DNA from: Henckelia pumila
Lineage: Eukaryota > Streptophyta > Magnoliopsida > Lamiales > Gesneriaceae
Assembly: GCF_033568475.1 (NCBI RefSeq)
Contig: NC_133123.1
Location: 6,200,001-6,264,000 of the forward strand
Direction of reading: 5' to 3'
DNA length: 64,000 bases
Part shown: positions 44,750-56,090 of the stretch, piece after piece
How the letters are laid out: each line of letters opens with the position of its first letter
Numbering within the stretch: the first letter of the stretch is position 1
Position numbers and translations under genes: made by a program
Notes under the pieces: generated by a model
What the model was told of the DNA's origin: nothing
Seen by the model: only the letters and a program-made list of their open reading frames with translations
Database searches by the model: none

Positions 44750-45960
44750 GTGTTTTCGTTGTCTTCCTCAATTCGAAGTGTGATTATGAGGTCCTCGAGT
44801 TCAACTCCTTGCGTTTGTGTTTGAGGTAGTTCTTGAAGTCCTTCCACAGCGGTGAACACTTTTCAATGATTGATGCTACTTGGAAATGTTCATTGACTTC
44901 CATCCCTTCAGCCAGTAAGTCATGCAGAATCAGTGTTTTTATAACCGGACCGGTGTTCGAACCGGTTTACTTAAAAAAATGGTCCAATCGATCGGACCGT
45001 TTTAACCGGACGCTCGAACCAAAAAACCGTTTATATAATTTAATATAATAAATAATATATTTTGGAATTTTAAAAACTCAAAAATTATATAAATAGATAT
45101 AAAATATATATTTAACATAGTTTAAAATATAAATAAATATGTAAATATATTTAAAATATTAATTATAGTTATAAATTGTTTAAATAATAAATTATTTATT
45201 TTTTAAAAACCAATAATTATTTAAAAAAATTTAATGAAATATAAATTTCAAATAATAATGTATTTATATATAAAAATATTAAATCTAAGGTTTAAACATA
45301 AAAAAATTTAAATTTTCAAAATAAAAAAATTAAAAAAAAATCAAAAAACCGGTTCAACCGGTTTTCCGGTTCTTGGCCGGTCCAATCGGTTCTTGACCGA
45401 TTTTGACCGGTTCTGACCGGTTGGACCGGTTTTTCGATTTTTGGGGTCGGACCAGACCGGTCCGACGACCGATTCCTGGTCGAACCGGCCGGTCCGGTTC
45501 GGTTCCGAAAACACTGTGCAGAATAATCTGTATTTCCTGCACTTGACTCATTATTGTTTTTTGGTCAATCATCTTGAAATCCAGAAACTTTCCAACAACA
45601 AATTTCTTGATGTCTCCTTCTTCTGTCTCGTATTTATTTTCTAATGAATCCCATAGTTCCTTTGCTATTTTGACAGAGCAGTAATCAATGTAAAGTGTGT
45701 CATCAAGGCCATTCATGATGTAATTTCGACAAAGGAAATCACCTTGGTTCCAATCATCAACAGTCTTTCGCTGGGTGTCTAAATCTCCTTCGGTTACAAC
45801 AGGAGATCCTCTTTCAAAAATCTGGATCGGACAAACTCATCGTTGTCAGATAGAACAACATATTATGTTGCCAACGTTTGAAGTTGGCACCAAAGAACTT
45901 GGACGGCTTTTCACCGTGAGCGGAGGCAGTGGAGAGCGGAGTGAATGAAACAATAGACAT
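44750..45960 (-). pseudogene. Ty1-copia gag (UBN2-type) fragment, split by a MITE
   Basis: On the minus strand from an ATG at 45960 it reads MSIVSFTPLSTASAHGEKP, then FKRWQHNMLFYLTT. After a frameshift near 45815 it continues with YIMNGLDDTLYIDYCSVKIA, KELWDSLENKYETEEGDIKK and SQVQEIQIILH. The remainder (LLAEGMEVNEHF, KCSPLWKDFKNYLKHKRKEL) resumes left of the hAT insertion at 44931-45516. UBN2/gag domains package copia RNA. Frameshift, insertion and truncation make it nonfunctional. The sequence at 45970-46480, with a TATA-like TTTATAGA, is probably its left LTR and leader. Confidence 0.8.
44923..45524. mobile_element. hAT MITE inside the copia gag
   Basis: Bases 44931-45516 (586 bp) run CAGTGTTTTTATAACCGG to CCGAAAACACTG and are flanked by tgcagaat (44923-44930 and 45517-45524). 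Both ends are packed with ACCGGTT/AACCGG repeats around an AT-rich middle. The break is precise: the gag frame resumes on either side. Confidence 0.9.
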
Positions 45961-46639
45961 ATTCAAAACCAAAAATAGAAGAAACAAGAAAATCTTGTCT
46001 TGTGATTGTTTGAGTGTAATTCGGATTCAGGAACATAGTAAAACATCAACAAATAGTAATTCGAGGCGAGAGGATCTCTCTGTCGGCAAGACAAAATTTT
46101 CCCGTACAAATTGCTTCAACGAACGACTGCAATCGTCTCTAAGATACAACGACAACACAAGAAATAGCAGCACAATAAATCTCTTGAAGCAACAAACAAA
46201 AAATGGTAGAAATTATAAGTGAGAAAGCATAAGCATAAATCACATGCAGAAGAATGATATGACTGCAGACAAGGGGAAGCCATTTATAGACGCCAAAGGT
46301 TGCGACAAAGAAACACAACCCATCGAGCCGACCAGTCGCACTGATCCTGAAGTGACGGAGACTTTTAGACTGGTAAGTGAAAAATAAATTTAATAAATAA
46401 TAATAAATATTATTTTAATTAAATTTTGTCCAAATAATAAGGTCATAATACCCCAGCCAACTGAGCCGATCGGCCGCGCGTGTGTGTTTGGTCCATCGAC
46501 TAACGTCTTGCCCCTTCACAAAACTTCTGGTGTCTTAAGGGCCCATTAATCCCATAAGCCAAAGTTAGACTAGTTAAGGAAAGAAATACACTGGAATGCT
46601 TCCAATGTGGGACAAACAATTTTCCTTTTAATATCCATT
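45961..46639 (-). other. Probable LTR/leader of the copia fragment
   Basis: Directly upstream (minus strand) of the gag ATG, this segment contains AATCTTGTCTTGTGATTG and, at 46285-46300, AGCCATTTATAGACGCC, which reads as a TATA-containing promoter in the minus direction. I could not define LTR ends or a primer site. Bases 46420-46640 show nothing further. Confidence 0.35.
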
Positions 46640-47440
46640 CACATTTTTGGGATAATTCATAAAAATTTTGTTGTTTCGACTGTGTCCCAGTTATGTCCCT
46701 AAAGAATTTAAGGGGCCGAACTCGTCCCTCATCTTTTAATATGTGTCTCAAATATATTCTTGCCCGTCGAATTTGTCATTTATAATTAACGAAATAAGTA
46801 TGTGTTTCTCACGTGAGTATGAAACCACAATTAAAAGCTCATTTTTCATTCATAATTTATATATTTGAGCCCTAATTCTCAAATATCTTCTTCCCGATTT
46901 CCCTTCAAGCCATCGACTTCCCTTCAGTTGCGGGCTTCGACGAGCCGGGAGCTGCAACTACTTCATTCAACCACTTTAAGTGAACTATTTATTCTTATTT
47001 TGATTCCCAGCACAGGTTTGTATCACATAAATCTGTTTGTGCTCATCTTTCTCTTCTTCTCGGTGTGAATCTTGAATCTTCTAGTCATGAGTTCATTGCG
47101 TAAAGATGAGAGATTGAGAGCTGTGTTTTGTGATCAATCTTGAGAAAATTTCAGGAGAAAATCATCGGTCTGGAGAGAATTTCAGGAGAAATGAATTGAC
47201 CGATTTGGGAATTAGGTTTGCAGAAAATAGAATTGGGTTTTTAATTTGGGCTAAATTCCTCACGTGCAAATCCCGTGATAATTCCTATCAACTACAAACA
47301 ACAGAGTTAGCAGTGAGTACGGATTTGAGACGTAATGGAAAACATGAGGGGACATAAATGGCTCCGAAAATATATTAAGGACATAATTGAGATATAGTTG
47401 AAACAATAAGGATACTTTAATGAATTATCCCCACATTTTT
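46640..47440. mobile_element. Mutator-like element with possible captured sequence
   Basis: Bases 46649-47431 (783 bp) have the inverted ends GGGATAATTCAT...ATGAATTATCCC and are flanked by the 9-bp repeat cacattttt (46640-46648 and 47432-47440). The ends also share inverted GTTGTTTCGAC/GTTGAAAC and TATGTCCCTAAA/TTAAGGACATAA text. The middle (46860-47330) is richer in GC and codon-like (CCGATTTCCCTTCAAGCC, GCAACTACTTCATTC). It is unlike a simple MITE and suggests a captured host fragment. Confidence 0.75.
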
Positions 47441-48063
47441 CCAACAAAACTTCTGTATAAAATGAGTTTAATGTATTATAACATTAAATTATGTAATGAG
47501 TTTAATTATTTTTTAAATACAATTTAATATTTAAATTAATTAAAGTGATTGTATAAATAAAATTAATTGAAAATATAAGTTAATGCATTGATGTTTTCAT
47601 TTAAATCTTCAATAACAAGTGATAAATTAAATAGTTCATAAAAATCAAGGGCATTTTCGTCATTTTTTAGCCAAAAAGATTGTATATGTTACAGATCTAA
47701 AATCAAAAGGGGCTACTAGCTCAAAAAACTTTCATAGGGGGTTATCATCAAACCCGAGATTTCACAGAGGTGTTATATGTCATTTCCCCAATATAAAATT
47801 ATACACCAAGAAACCAAAACCTCAAATCACCATAGGCCATAATAATAATAATTCAAACTTGATTTGTCTCGTAAATAATGGATTGATTTCGTGTGAGACA
47901 GTTTTGTAAATTTATATTTGGGAGATATGTCGACTCAATCCACATATAAAGGAAAAAATAATACTTTACCGTATAAAATATCATATTTTTTTAAGATTTG
48001 AGTTAGATATAAGATCCGTGCATGTCTCATCACAATCTAATATGAGTTTTTGTGATAAGTGAT
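47441..48063. other. Intergenic DNA with a half-MITE
   Basis: About 47620-47789 is the right half of the 42411-42737 MITE family (GGCATTTTCGTCATTTTTTA, ATAGGGGGTTATCATC, ending CATTTCCCC). The left half is absent. From about 47990 the sequence matches 15170-15220. No gene is seen. Confidence 0.55.
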
Positions 48064-48284
48064 ATTGAACCTAGGGGTGGTTTTTCGGTATACCTTACTA
48101 CAAATATTGGTATGAAAAAAATTCATACTAAAACCGATAGTAAAATTCCGAAATTTTGATACGAAAAAAAAATCTATATTGATACCGTATAGATACCGAA
48201 AAAATGTCTATATATCGAAAAAATTTCGGTACGATATGCCAAAAATCCGGTATTTTGGTCCGGTATGCCAGCCCTAATTGAACC
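48064..48284. mobile_element. hAT MITE, 205 bp, GGTATACCG family, clean copy
   Basis: Bases 48072-48276 run TAGGGGTGG...CCAGCCCTA and are flanked by attgaacc (48064-48071 and 48277-48284). The paralogous empty site is at 15217 (GATATTGAGCCCGTC). It defines the termini of the family whose relics lie at 4644-5330 and 37710-38110. Confidence 0.9.
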
Positions 48285-48812
48285 CATCTAATCACGAATC
48301 TATAAGAAACGTTTTAAATGCTCCAAATCATTTCAAAATTCAATCTCAATGAGAATCCAAGTTAAAAGATTATGCCCGAATTAATATGATATGCACAATT
48401 TATTTTTATTAAAATAAATTTTCAAAACTAAACAAACTGAATATGGAAAATCATATCTAAATAATCAAACCAATGAATTATTATTACGATTATATATAGA
48501 CCTCACTTATACTAACATCTTATCAACCAATTTTTTCTTGTCATTCTTGAGGCCTGTCTTAGCTTGCGTGCGAGCATCATCTCAGGTACATGTAAGATAT
48601 CGATTTGTAATGTTTTTCAAATAAAGGAAAATAAACCTCGTTTTGAAAAATGAATAATAAGAACCTACTTGATGAAGTTCAAGGACGGGGCCAGAAAATT
48701 TCATTAGAGGAGATAAAATTAATTTCATCATTGTTATTTTTCAATATATTAATAAAATAAATAATAATGGTAAAAGAAATTTTATTGAATAATTGTTTCT
48801 TTGAATCATGTG
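48285..48812. other. Duplicated block matching 15225-15400
   Basis: Bases 48285-48460 match 15225-15400 (ATCTATAAGAAACGTTTTA and onwards). Bases 48470-48812 show no gene or recognised element. Confidence 0.6.
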
Positions 48813-49103
48813 TGTTGGGATCGAAAAACATTGTGTAGAGTGGGTAGATACACAATTTAAAAATATTTTAGAGCTACAATAGCTCGTTTTTGAAAGGTTC
48901 AAAAATGAACCAAACACCGATAAATTATATCGAGTTTGCTTTTCAAACCAAGCAAAATACACTCGAAATAATCCTTCGTAGAAACTGAATAAACATTTGT
49001 GAAATCATTTGAAAGAATGGAAATTGCAAGAATAAAAACAGTTTGGTTAAAGAATTTTATCAAACACTTTGTATGCAATATTTTGGTGTATGAAAAATAC
49101 ATA

Positions 49104-51113
49104 AAATGTGAAAGGGCCCATGTCTTGATTTAATATTTAATGATCAACCAACCAGGATTAACTAATGTAAACAGCGAAAACGAGTTAAAAATTTGCGTTT
49201 TGGGCCTACAGAAAATTCGGCTTGACCTATTCGTAAATAGGACATCCCAAAAACCTGTACAATACAACCAGCAATATATACTAAAAAATAGAGACACAAC
49301 ACCAATTTACAAACCTATAGCCGCACTGGCCAGGACTAAACACATGCAGAGCCGGCAAGACTCGATCACACAAATAACAATCCAAAACAAATTCCAAAAC
49401 TATCGATACAGATACACAGGGCATCACCCCGACAAATATAAAACTCGCTCGACTGATATATACATATATCTGGGAACTCGACTCCACGCTCGACTCACTG
49501 GGTACCACTAGATGATGCTCCACCGGATGCGTCAAATCCCCCTGGATAACCAGCTATGGAATCACAAACAACCACAGCATAAAAAGAAAACAGGGGTCGG
49601 ACCCCAGTACGACGAACTAGAAAAATTACGACAAATATAACTGACATGAATAAAATCAAGTACAATGCAATGCGTGACAGGTATCAATAGAATAAGGGAT
49701 ACCAAATGGAGTCCAAATAATCGTATCACAATAATCTCAGTGGCCACCCATGCTAGGAACGTAGCAGACCTCGAATCATCATTGCTAATCCACACACGTA
49801 GCATCAAGGGCGACAGGAGCTACCCGTCCAACCTCATGCTGTCATCAGGAGTGTCGTACGTAGCATCGAGAGCACGGTTGCTACCCGCTCGGTCTCGTGC
49901 TAACTCAAGAGTGCACTAAATAATGTCACTCGCTCCATCGATGACTCAATACATCTCAAGAGATCAATATCAATAGCAATCAAAGGAGTCAAGGCTCAAC
50001 GTGGTATGAAAAAATGTAAATGAGTGAATGCAATCATATAATCCACATAAGCACATAAAGCACGTTATCACTCATTACAAAATACTAAATATCATTACAT
50101 GTCATTATAGGCGTCGTAATATAAGCAGCTCATACGTACCTCAATCAACACTTAATTACCACAGAAATATCTCACGTATTTCTCGAATAGTCCAATCCTG
50201 TGAAAACATCATTTATTTATATTAATTCCTATTCCCTTATACAAATATGAGAATTATCGGAACTAAGTCTAAAAATCCAAATTAATATTTTTCAATTTTC
50301 ATAATTCATAGTAAATCATCCTATCAATATCCAAATATCGAATAAACGACTATAAAAGTCAAAATACCAACTTATTCAGATTCTGAATTTTTCTAGAAAA
50401 TTCCCAAAAATTTTGAAATTTATATATATCAATTCTAACACATCTTAACATCTAAATAGCGATTTAAGTCACCTTAAAATTCGAAAATCCCCAATATAAA
50501 AAAATATGAAAATTCAAAATTAATCCCAAATAAATTCTGAAAAATAGTCAATACCTTCAATCAACTCCGATATAAAACCTCAAAGCTAAGACATAAAGCT
50601 CCAACTAGCCTGAATAACCTTCCTCCTGCAGCAAGCGGCGATTGGCGGCGAACGGCGACGGCTGTCGAAATTCGAGTTTCGAGCGACGCGAGAAAATCGT
50701 ACAATATTGGTATCAAAAGAAAGCTTACATCGCGAGGATTCCAGAACTATATTTACTTTTGAAATCCGGCCAAAAACGAAGAAGATACGAGCATTTAAAG
50801 CGACGGGAAAATTGTTGAAATAAAAGAACGAAGAAGACGACGTAGAGAAGGAATATGGAGGAGAGAGAAAACTGAGGAAAAGAGATATATCTATCTTGTA
50901 TTTATATCCATTTTATTAGATATGCATTGATTTAATGTGTGTATTATTTTATTCATTCGGGGTTAAATTTTGACTCGGTTCGAGTTATTTCAACTCTTGT
51001 GTGCTCTATAAATAAAATATGCATTTTAATATCGTCTATAAACCGATATTTATTCATACATATTTTTAACACACAAATTAATTAACATATTAAAATCGGG
51101 TCCTTACAAAATG
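49104..51113 (-). mobile_element. Solo LTR of a Ty3/gypsy element, exactly 2,000 bp
   Basis: Bases 49109-51108 run TGAAAGGGCCC...GGTCCTTACA and are flanked by aaatg (49104-49108 and 51109-51113). On the minus strand it begins TGTAAGGACCCGATTTTAAT, a Tekay/Del-type start. It lacks any partner LTR or interior. Small frames inside (for example 49140-49511) are not supported as genes. The LTR has about 47% GC around 49750-49920 against an AT-rich surround. Confidence 0.85.
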
Positions 51114-51570
51114 CTTCAACAATGCATACTAAAAACAGTGGCAATAAGAAAGTACATGCGATAAACAAATAGACACACAAATTTGTTTATGGATGTTCGG
51201 AGTTCAATCTCCTACGTCACCCTTTCGTCTTCCTTGAAAGGATCCACTAGAAGACTTTGATTTATATAAACCCATTTGTACAAACCCAATCCAATTTAGG
51301 ACTTACCCACTGCCTAAACAAGAACTCCTAACCACTCGATTGTAGGCCGCAACCTTACAATCCGCATAATGTTTAACGTATCTTATGCCAAGACTACATA
51401 CACAACTTTAACGTCTTTGTGCTAAGACTTTCACTCAACTTATCTTTTCAAAGCACGTCTCTCGTATGTGTGTGAGTGAGCTCTCTTCAACTTATATACA
51501 AAGATATTGAACATGAAAGAGTGTTCTATAAAGTATGTTTGGTATAGAGGATTTAACGTTGAAAGCTTAT

Positions 51571-51618
51571 CTCTTCTTCTTCTTCTTCTTCTTCTTCTTC
51601 TTCTTCTTCTTCTTCTTC
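51571..51618. repeat. (CTT)n microsatellite
   Basis: An almost pure CTT repeat of about 15 units lies inside the copia-type LTR at 48813-52433. On the minus strand it is a GAA repeat in the likely R/U5 region. Confidence 0.95.
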
Positions 51619-51867
51619 CTCACACCTTGGGCTTGCTCTCATTTTAGCTTCTTTTGTTTCTATAATCTGCTCATACTTTTAATCTCCATCAAAAGCTTGT
51701 GTTTGATCTTCAATGTGTTGTATTTATAGCCTCAAATAATGATATGAATGTTAGATACAAGAATATGACTGTTTGGGAAGTTTCTGGACATTTTTTGATG
51801 TTGCAACAGTTCATATTTGAGTTGCTGGAATTTTTCTCAACTTGATATGATTGTACTGTTCATCGGG

Positions 51868-52050
51868 CTGGTTGATCGATCTGGTCAGATCGATTTGGTC
51901 TGGTACGACTTTGATCTTGTCTGGTCCAACTTCGATCTGGTCTTGTTCACTTGATCTGGTCTAGCCATTTTCGATCTGGTCTTGTTCACTTGATGTGATA
52001 TAGCCATGTTCGATCTGGCCTTGTTCACTTGATATGATCTTAGACTTCGA
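51868..52050 (-). repeat. GATCTGGTC repeat cluster in LTR U3
   Basis: CGATCTGGTCAGATCGATT starts a run in which TTCGATCTGGTCTTGTTCAC recurs with variation near 51926, 51969 and 52009 (period about 42 bp), with GATC/GACC palindromic cores. It lies about 140-330 bp upstream (minus strand) of the LTR TATA box. Confidence 0.7.
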
Positions 52051-52433
52051 TTCAGATTGAGCTGGTTGAAGATGATTTGTAGATCATTTTCCTAGCTTCG
52101 TAATGCATACTGAATCATTACGTTTGGATAATCGATCTGTAAGATATTGCCAAAATACCAGAGCTGGTCATGTTTTGATCAGCTGGTTACTGTACCATTG
52201 ATCAGATTTGCATACAGCTTGATGTTGCGACCAACTTTTTGCCTAGATAACATCCGAACTAACTGATCTGGTCTGAAATGTGACTTGTAGATAATTGAGC
52301 AAGCTTTCCAACCGTTTTGGCCTCAAGTCATTTGGATCATCGAGCTATGAGATATGCTCGATTAAATCAACTGCACTGGCTTGAATAACTTTAAGTTCCA
52401 GCTCAAACCTTCCAACTTTGATCTACTAATTAC

Positions 52434-53519
52434 AACACTTGATGAAATATGTTATAAAAACAATAAAAAGTTTTTTTATCATCAAAATCAAGATTGTTTG
52501 TGTTTCACAACCCAACAAGGTAGATTATTAGCTTTTAAAAAAAGAAAATTTAACTATTATATTAAAAAAATTCGAATTTAAGAATTAGTCAACTTATGAG
52601 TGATTTTGACTAAATTAAAGAGACAATGTTTAACTTAATTTAAAAAATAAATATTGAAACAAAGGTAATTAACTAGAATAGGCTCTGAGGAGATGAGGGG
52701 CCCCGGTCGACCACGTCAGGGGTAAGGCGGGCCAAATGACCGTTCAGGCCCCTCCTTGAATCGGGTCCTTGATTATTTTTAAAAAATTAGTATTTAAATT
52801 AATATCCAAATAAATTTAATTAATAAATAGTGTTATAAAAAATAAAAAAAATCGTGAATAGGTTTTTATGACAAAAATCTTGCTTTAAATGAGTTAAATG
52901 GTTCACTAACTATGTTCAATTTTTATCTCCTTTCTTCATGCGGCCCTCCAACCAATATAATCCATGCACAAAAATTTTTCGTAGACCTCCGTTGCATCAT
53001 AGATAGACATACCGTCAAAATTTTCTTACTTATTATTCAATTAAACCATGTTGATTACTCAGATTGCAGGTTAAAAAATTGAATAATTTTACAAAACGTA
53101 GAATTTTTCTTTTTATTTTTTTTCATTTACTGATTGTTCATCATCATTTTATTAATTTATATTACATTAATTTATTATCTCTCTCCTATATATATGTATA
53201 TTTTTTGTTTATATTTGACTTCATTATTTAGTACTATTTTTTTTTATGAATTTAGTTAAATAGTTCCATTTTTGCACAAATATTCATCATAAAATGTAAA
53301 AAAAAAATGACGACTTTGTTTTAAAAAATGCAATAAGAGTGAATTTTAAATAATATATGTTGTTGAATAATTTATTTTGAGAAACTATGGGTAAAATTTT
53401 TTCTAATGCGAATGTTCTTTTGTATTATGTGTATATATATATATACACACACATTATTAATGAAAAGAGATCATATTTTTAATTTCGTTTTGTGCTATAT
53501 TTTTCTCAGGATCGCCCCT
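52434..53519. mobile_element. hAT relic with CAGGGGCG terminus
   Basis: The right end GGATCGCCCCTG (53519) is the inverse of CAGGGGCGATCC, closely like the left end of the 17041 hAT element (CAGGGGCGGCC). The left boundary is probably near 52683 (GAGGAGATGAGGGGCCCCGG). No clean 8-bp duplication was identified. No transposase sequence is visible. Confidence 0.5.
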
Positions 53520-54704
53520 GGACCACGTACAATATATTATCAATGATTGTACTGAAATATCTGACATAGAATATTCGTAATTTTTATGAGTTAAGTTATA
53601 TATACCTCTGTTTATGTCATGAAATAAATAATCATTTCAAAAAAGACTGAAATTTGGGACTTTCACAAGATATATATACGCCACTCCATAAGCTCAAGCT
53701 GAATCGAATGTGGTCGAAAATGATAATTAACTTAAGTTATTATTACACGAGTTCATTGTAAGTTTGTAACATCATATTAAACATTATTTCAAATACTTCC
53801 CAATGTGATATCATTCCAATATCAGATCATAAACTACAATAGCCCAGATATATATCGTATGATAAATTTGAAAACCACCATCAAAATATAGTATAGGTAA
53901 AATCGAAGAGAAAACAATAACTCAATCTTAATATATATAATATGAAATAAAACAAAACCAATAATTCAATCTCGTGATATTTCTTACACAACAAATAATT
54001 GGTCCCCTCAATTAGACCATTGCTTTCCTTCCATGTTGATAACATGCATGTATATTATTCAAACGAAAATCCAACATGCATCTCTCTCATCATTAATTTC
54101 ATTTATCCCCTCCAACAATATGTTAATGACAGATGCTACCTTCGGGAGTTATGCCAGTTTGGTAGGTACGATAACTAATGATTAATGATAACATTATATA
54201 GCGTTCATTATATGCCTGTGATTGTGAACAAATAAAAATTGAAGCTTGGAATTCTTGATAAAGAAAAACGACGTAGCATAAAGAAGTGGAAAAACATTAC
54301 TTTTGCTTTGTTTGTTCTCCAGAAAAGGAATTAATAGTTTAGACTTTATAGTTTAGACTTTATTGAGAGTTTACAGAGGGAAGAAAGGGTAGAGGATTTA
54401 AAAAAACAGGTAAGGAAAATAAAAATAAAAATAAAAAAGGTAGAAAGGGGTCCGGGTGGCATAGAAGAAGAAACATGAGGAGAGATTTGTGTTAAGACTC
54501 AACAACGCGGGACTCGGGATTTTTAGTATACTAGTAAGTAAAACATGAAACATGTGTTATACGATCTGAAAAGATGAAATTATAAGAATTTAAAGAGAAA
54601 TTAAATATTTATGTAGATTTATTTGAGAAAACAAAATTTTCATTGTTTATTGAAATTTGAATAAAAAGCATTGTGTTCATTCTAAATTCTCGATATTTAA
54701 AGTA
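53520..54704. other. Duplicated block matching 16340-17040 and 25496-26060
   Basis: Bases 53780-54300 match unit A on both sides of its two insertions: CAATATCAGATC (53819) corresponds to 16379-16388, and AATAGCCCAGATATATATCG (53840) joins 17024 to 25496. It is therefore the pre-insertion allele for two elements. No gene is supported. Confidence 0.75.
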
Positions 54705-56037
54705 TGTTGAATCCGATATTTTGGTGATAACAAATAACAACTCATTGTATATGAATGTGCTGCCAACCATTGTATTTCAGGAATCTACTACAACTTCTAC
54801 CGGAAGCTTGTCAACCGCCTTTGCTCTCGACCGGCTGAAGTCACAAGCCTATCGACTGGCTATCAAAACGAGCAGAGGATAAATCTATCTACCAGAAGCT
54901 TGTCAACCGCCTTTGTCTCTCGACCGGTTGAAGTCACAAGCTTATCGACTGGTTATTCAAACCAGCAGAGGACAAATATCTCTACAGGTAGAATGCCAAC
55001 TGCTTTTCAGGATATCTCAAGACAAGTACCTGTGACAAGATGTTCTTTGCAAGATCTTTTATTAAAAGCAGAACCGGCGTGTCAGAAGATATGTTGACTC
55101 CTGCAATCAAGACAACAGGTTGCACCAAAATGGCAAAAACACAGAATGACTACAGATAAAGCATTCGACCGTTTATTCCAGTTTTGGACCCTGGAAGTTG
55201 TCTGCAGTGTACGATCTTCATGCAGAATCATCAATGCATTTATGAGCATTAAATGTGCATTCAATGCAGCATCAGAACGTTCAAAATAAAGACGTTGATG
55301 ATTGACCTATATAAAGGGAAGATTGCTCAAGAAGTGACAACAACGAAACAAAAAACAAAGAGAGACAAGCAATTCAGGAAAATCTCAATCAACTCAATCA
55401 CTTGAATAATATCAGAAGTCCTCATCTGATATACTTGAGCACACTTACAAGATCATTCGTTTTGCTGCTCAAATAAACCCTCGCCTACAGTTCACATATC
55501 TGATCGTCAAGGATCATCCTAGGGTTTTCAAGCCTCTCGACCGCTCTGCAGTTTGAGAAGCTCAACTCAACTATACTCATTGTTGAAGAGAATTGAAGCT
55601 ACTCTGAAAGCTTCCACCAGTCTGATAAGAACTGAGAATCTTATCTGTGTAAATCTAGGAGTTTCGGATTAGGCATTGGATAAGTCCTAAGTCTGAAGTG
55701 GGTGTATTACAAGACGTTGTAATAACCAAAGTCTTCTAGTGAATTCCTTCCTAAGTGGAAGAAGGGGAGACGTAGAAGGATTAAGCCTTCGAACTTCCAT
55801 AAATCGTGCCTTAGTCTTTACTGCTATTTATCTTACATTCTGCTCATACATTGCATTATTAACTTTGCATCACTAAAACCTCTGAACTATTTCCGCACTA
55901 TTTAAGTTGTTCAAACCGTTTTAGAAGTTGAGAAAACAGATTAAGTGAACTAAACCTCACTTGATCATTTTAAAGAAGAAGAAGAAAAGTTTCAGAGTGT
56001 ATTCACCCCCCCTCTACCCTCTGAACCGATCCCAACA
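54705..56037 (+). mobile_element. 5' LTR of a SIRE/Maximus-type Ty1-copia element
   Basis: The LTR runs TGTTGAATCCG...GATCCCAACA, with the right end fixed by the primer site that follows. U3 holds a roughly 95-115-bp direct duplication (54790-54985) containing TCTCGACCGG(C/T)TGAAG and CAAGCTTATCGACTGG. The TATA box CTATATAAAGG is at 55307-55317. The left end is inferred from its TG start and from resemblance to other elements of this lineage. The 3' LTR is outside the window, so age and flanking duplication cannot be judged here. Confidence 0.75.
55307..55317 (+). promoter_or_regulatory. TATA box of the SIRE-type LTR
   Basis: CTATATAAAGG lies about 600 bp after the LTR start and is followed by a purine-rich leader. 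It is a standard placement for the U3/R promoter of copia LTRs. Confidence 0.7.
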
Positions 56038-56039
56038 AG

Positions 56040-56051
56040 TGGTATCAGAGC
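56040..56051 (+). promoter_or_regulatory. Primer-binding site (tRNA-iMet)
   Basis: TGGTATCAGAGC is the exact complement type of the initiator tRNA-Met 3' end used by most plant copia elements. It lies two bases after the LTR end CCCAACA. Confidence 0.9.
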
Positions 56052-56090
56052 GGGTTCCTTTCTCAACTGCTGATCTGAAGTTTTAAAATC

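Larger units (their letters stand above)
48813..52433 (-). mobile_element. Copia-type LTR (minus strand) holding a Ty3 solo LTR
   Basis: The left border TGTTGGGATCG is the inverse of CGATCCCAACA, the same ending as the SIRE-type LTR at 56037, so this reads as an LTR on the minus strand. The other border (ACAACA at about 52433) is less certain, and the 5-bp flanks do not match. A minus-strand TATA box (CTATAAATA, 51721-51729) is present. U3 contains repeated GATCTGGTC motifs (51868-52050). A (CTT)n tract is transcribed downstream of the TATA box. Confidence 0.5.

Noticed and set aside
45929..46222. 97-aa plus-strand ORF
   Set aside because: It overlaps the leader of a minus-strand copia gag relic. 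The basic Asn/Ser/Lys-rich composition is typical of chance frames in AT-rich DNA.
49140..49919. Several ORFs of 80-123 aa around 49.1-49.9 kb
   Set aside because: All are inside the 2,000-bp solo LTR. The composition is LTR-like and the frames overlap on both strands.
51535..51729. ORF with a long Phe run
   Set aside because: It is produced by a (CTT)n microsatellite within an LTR.
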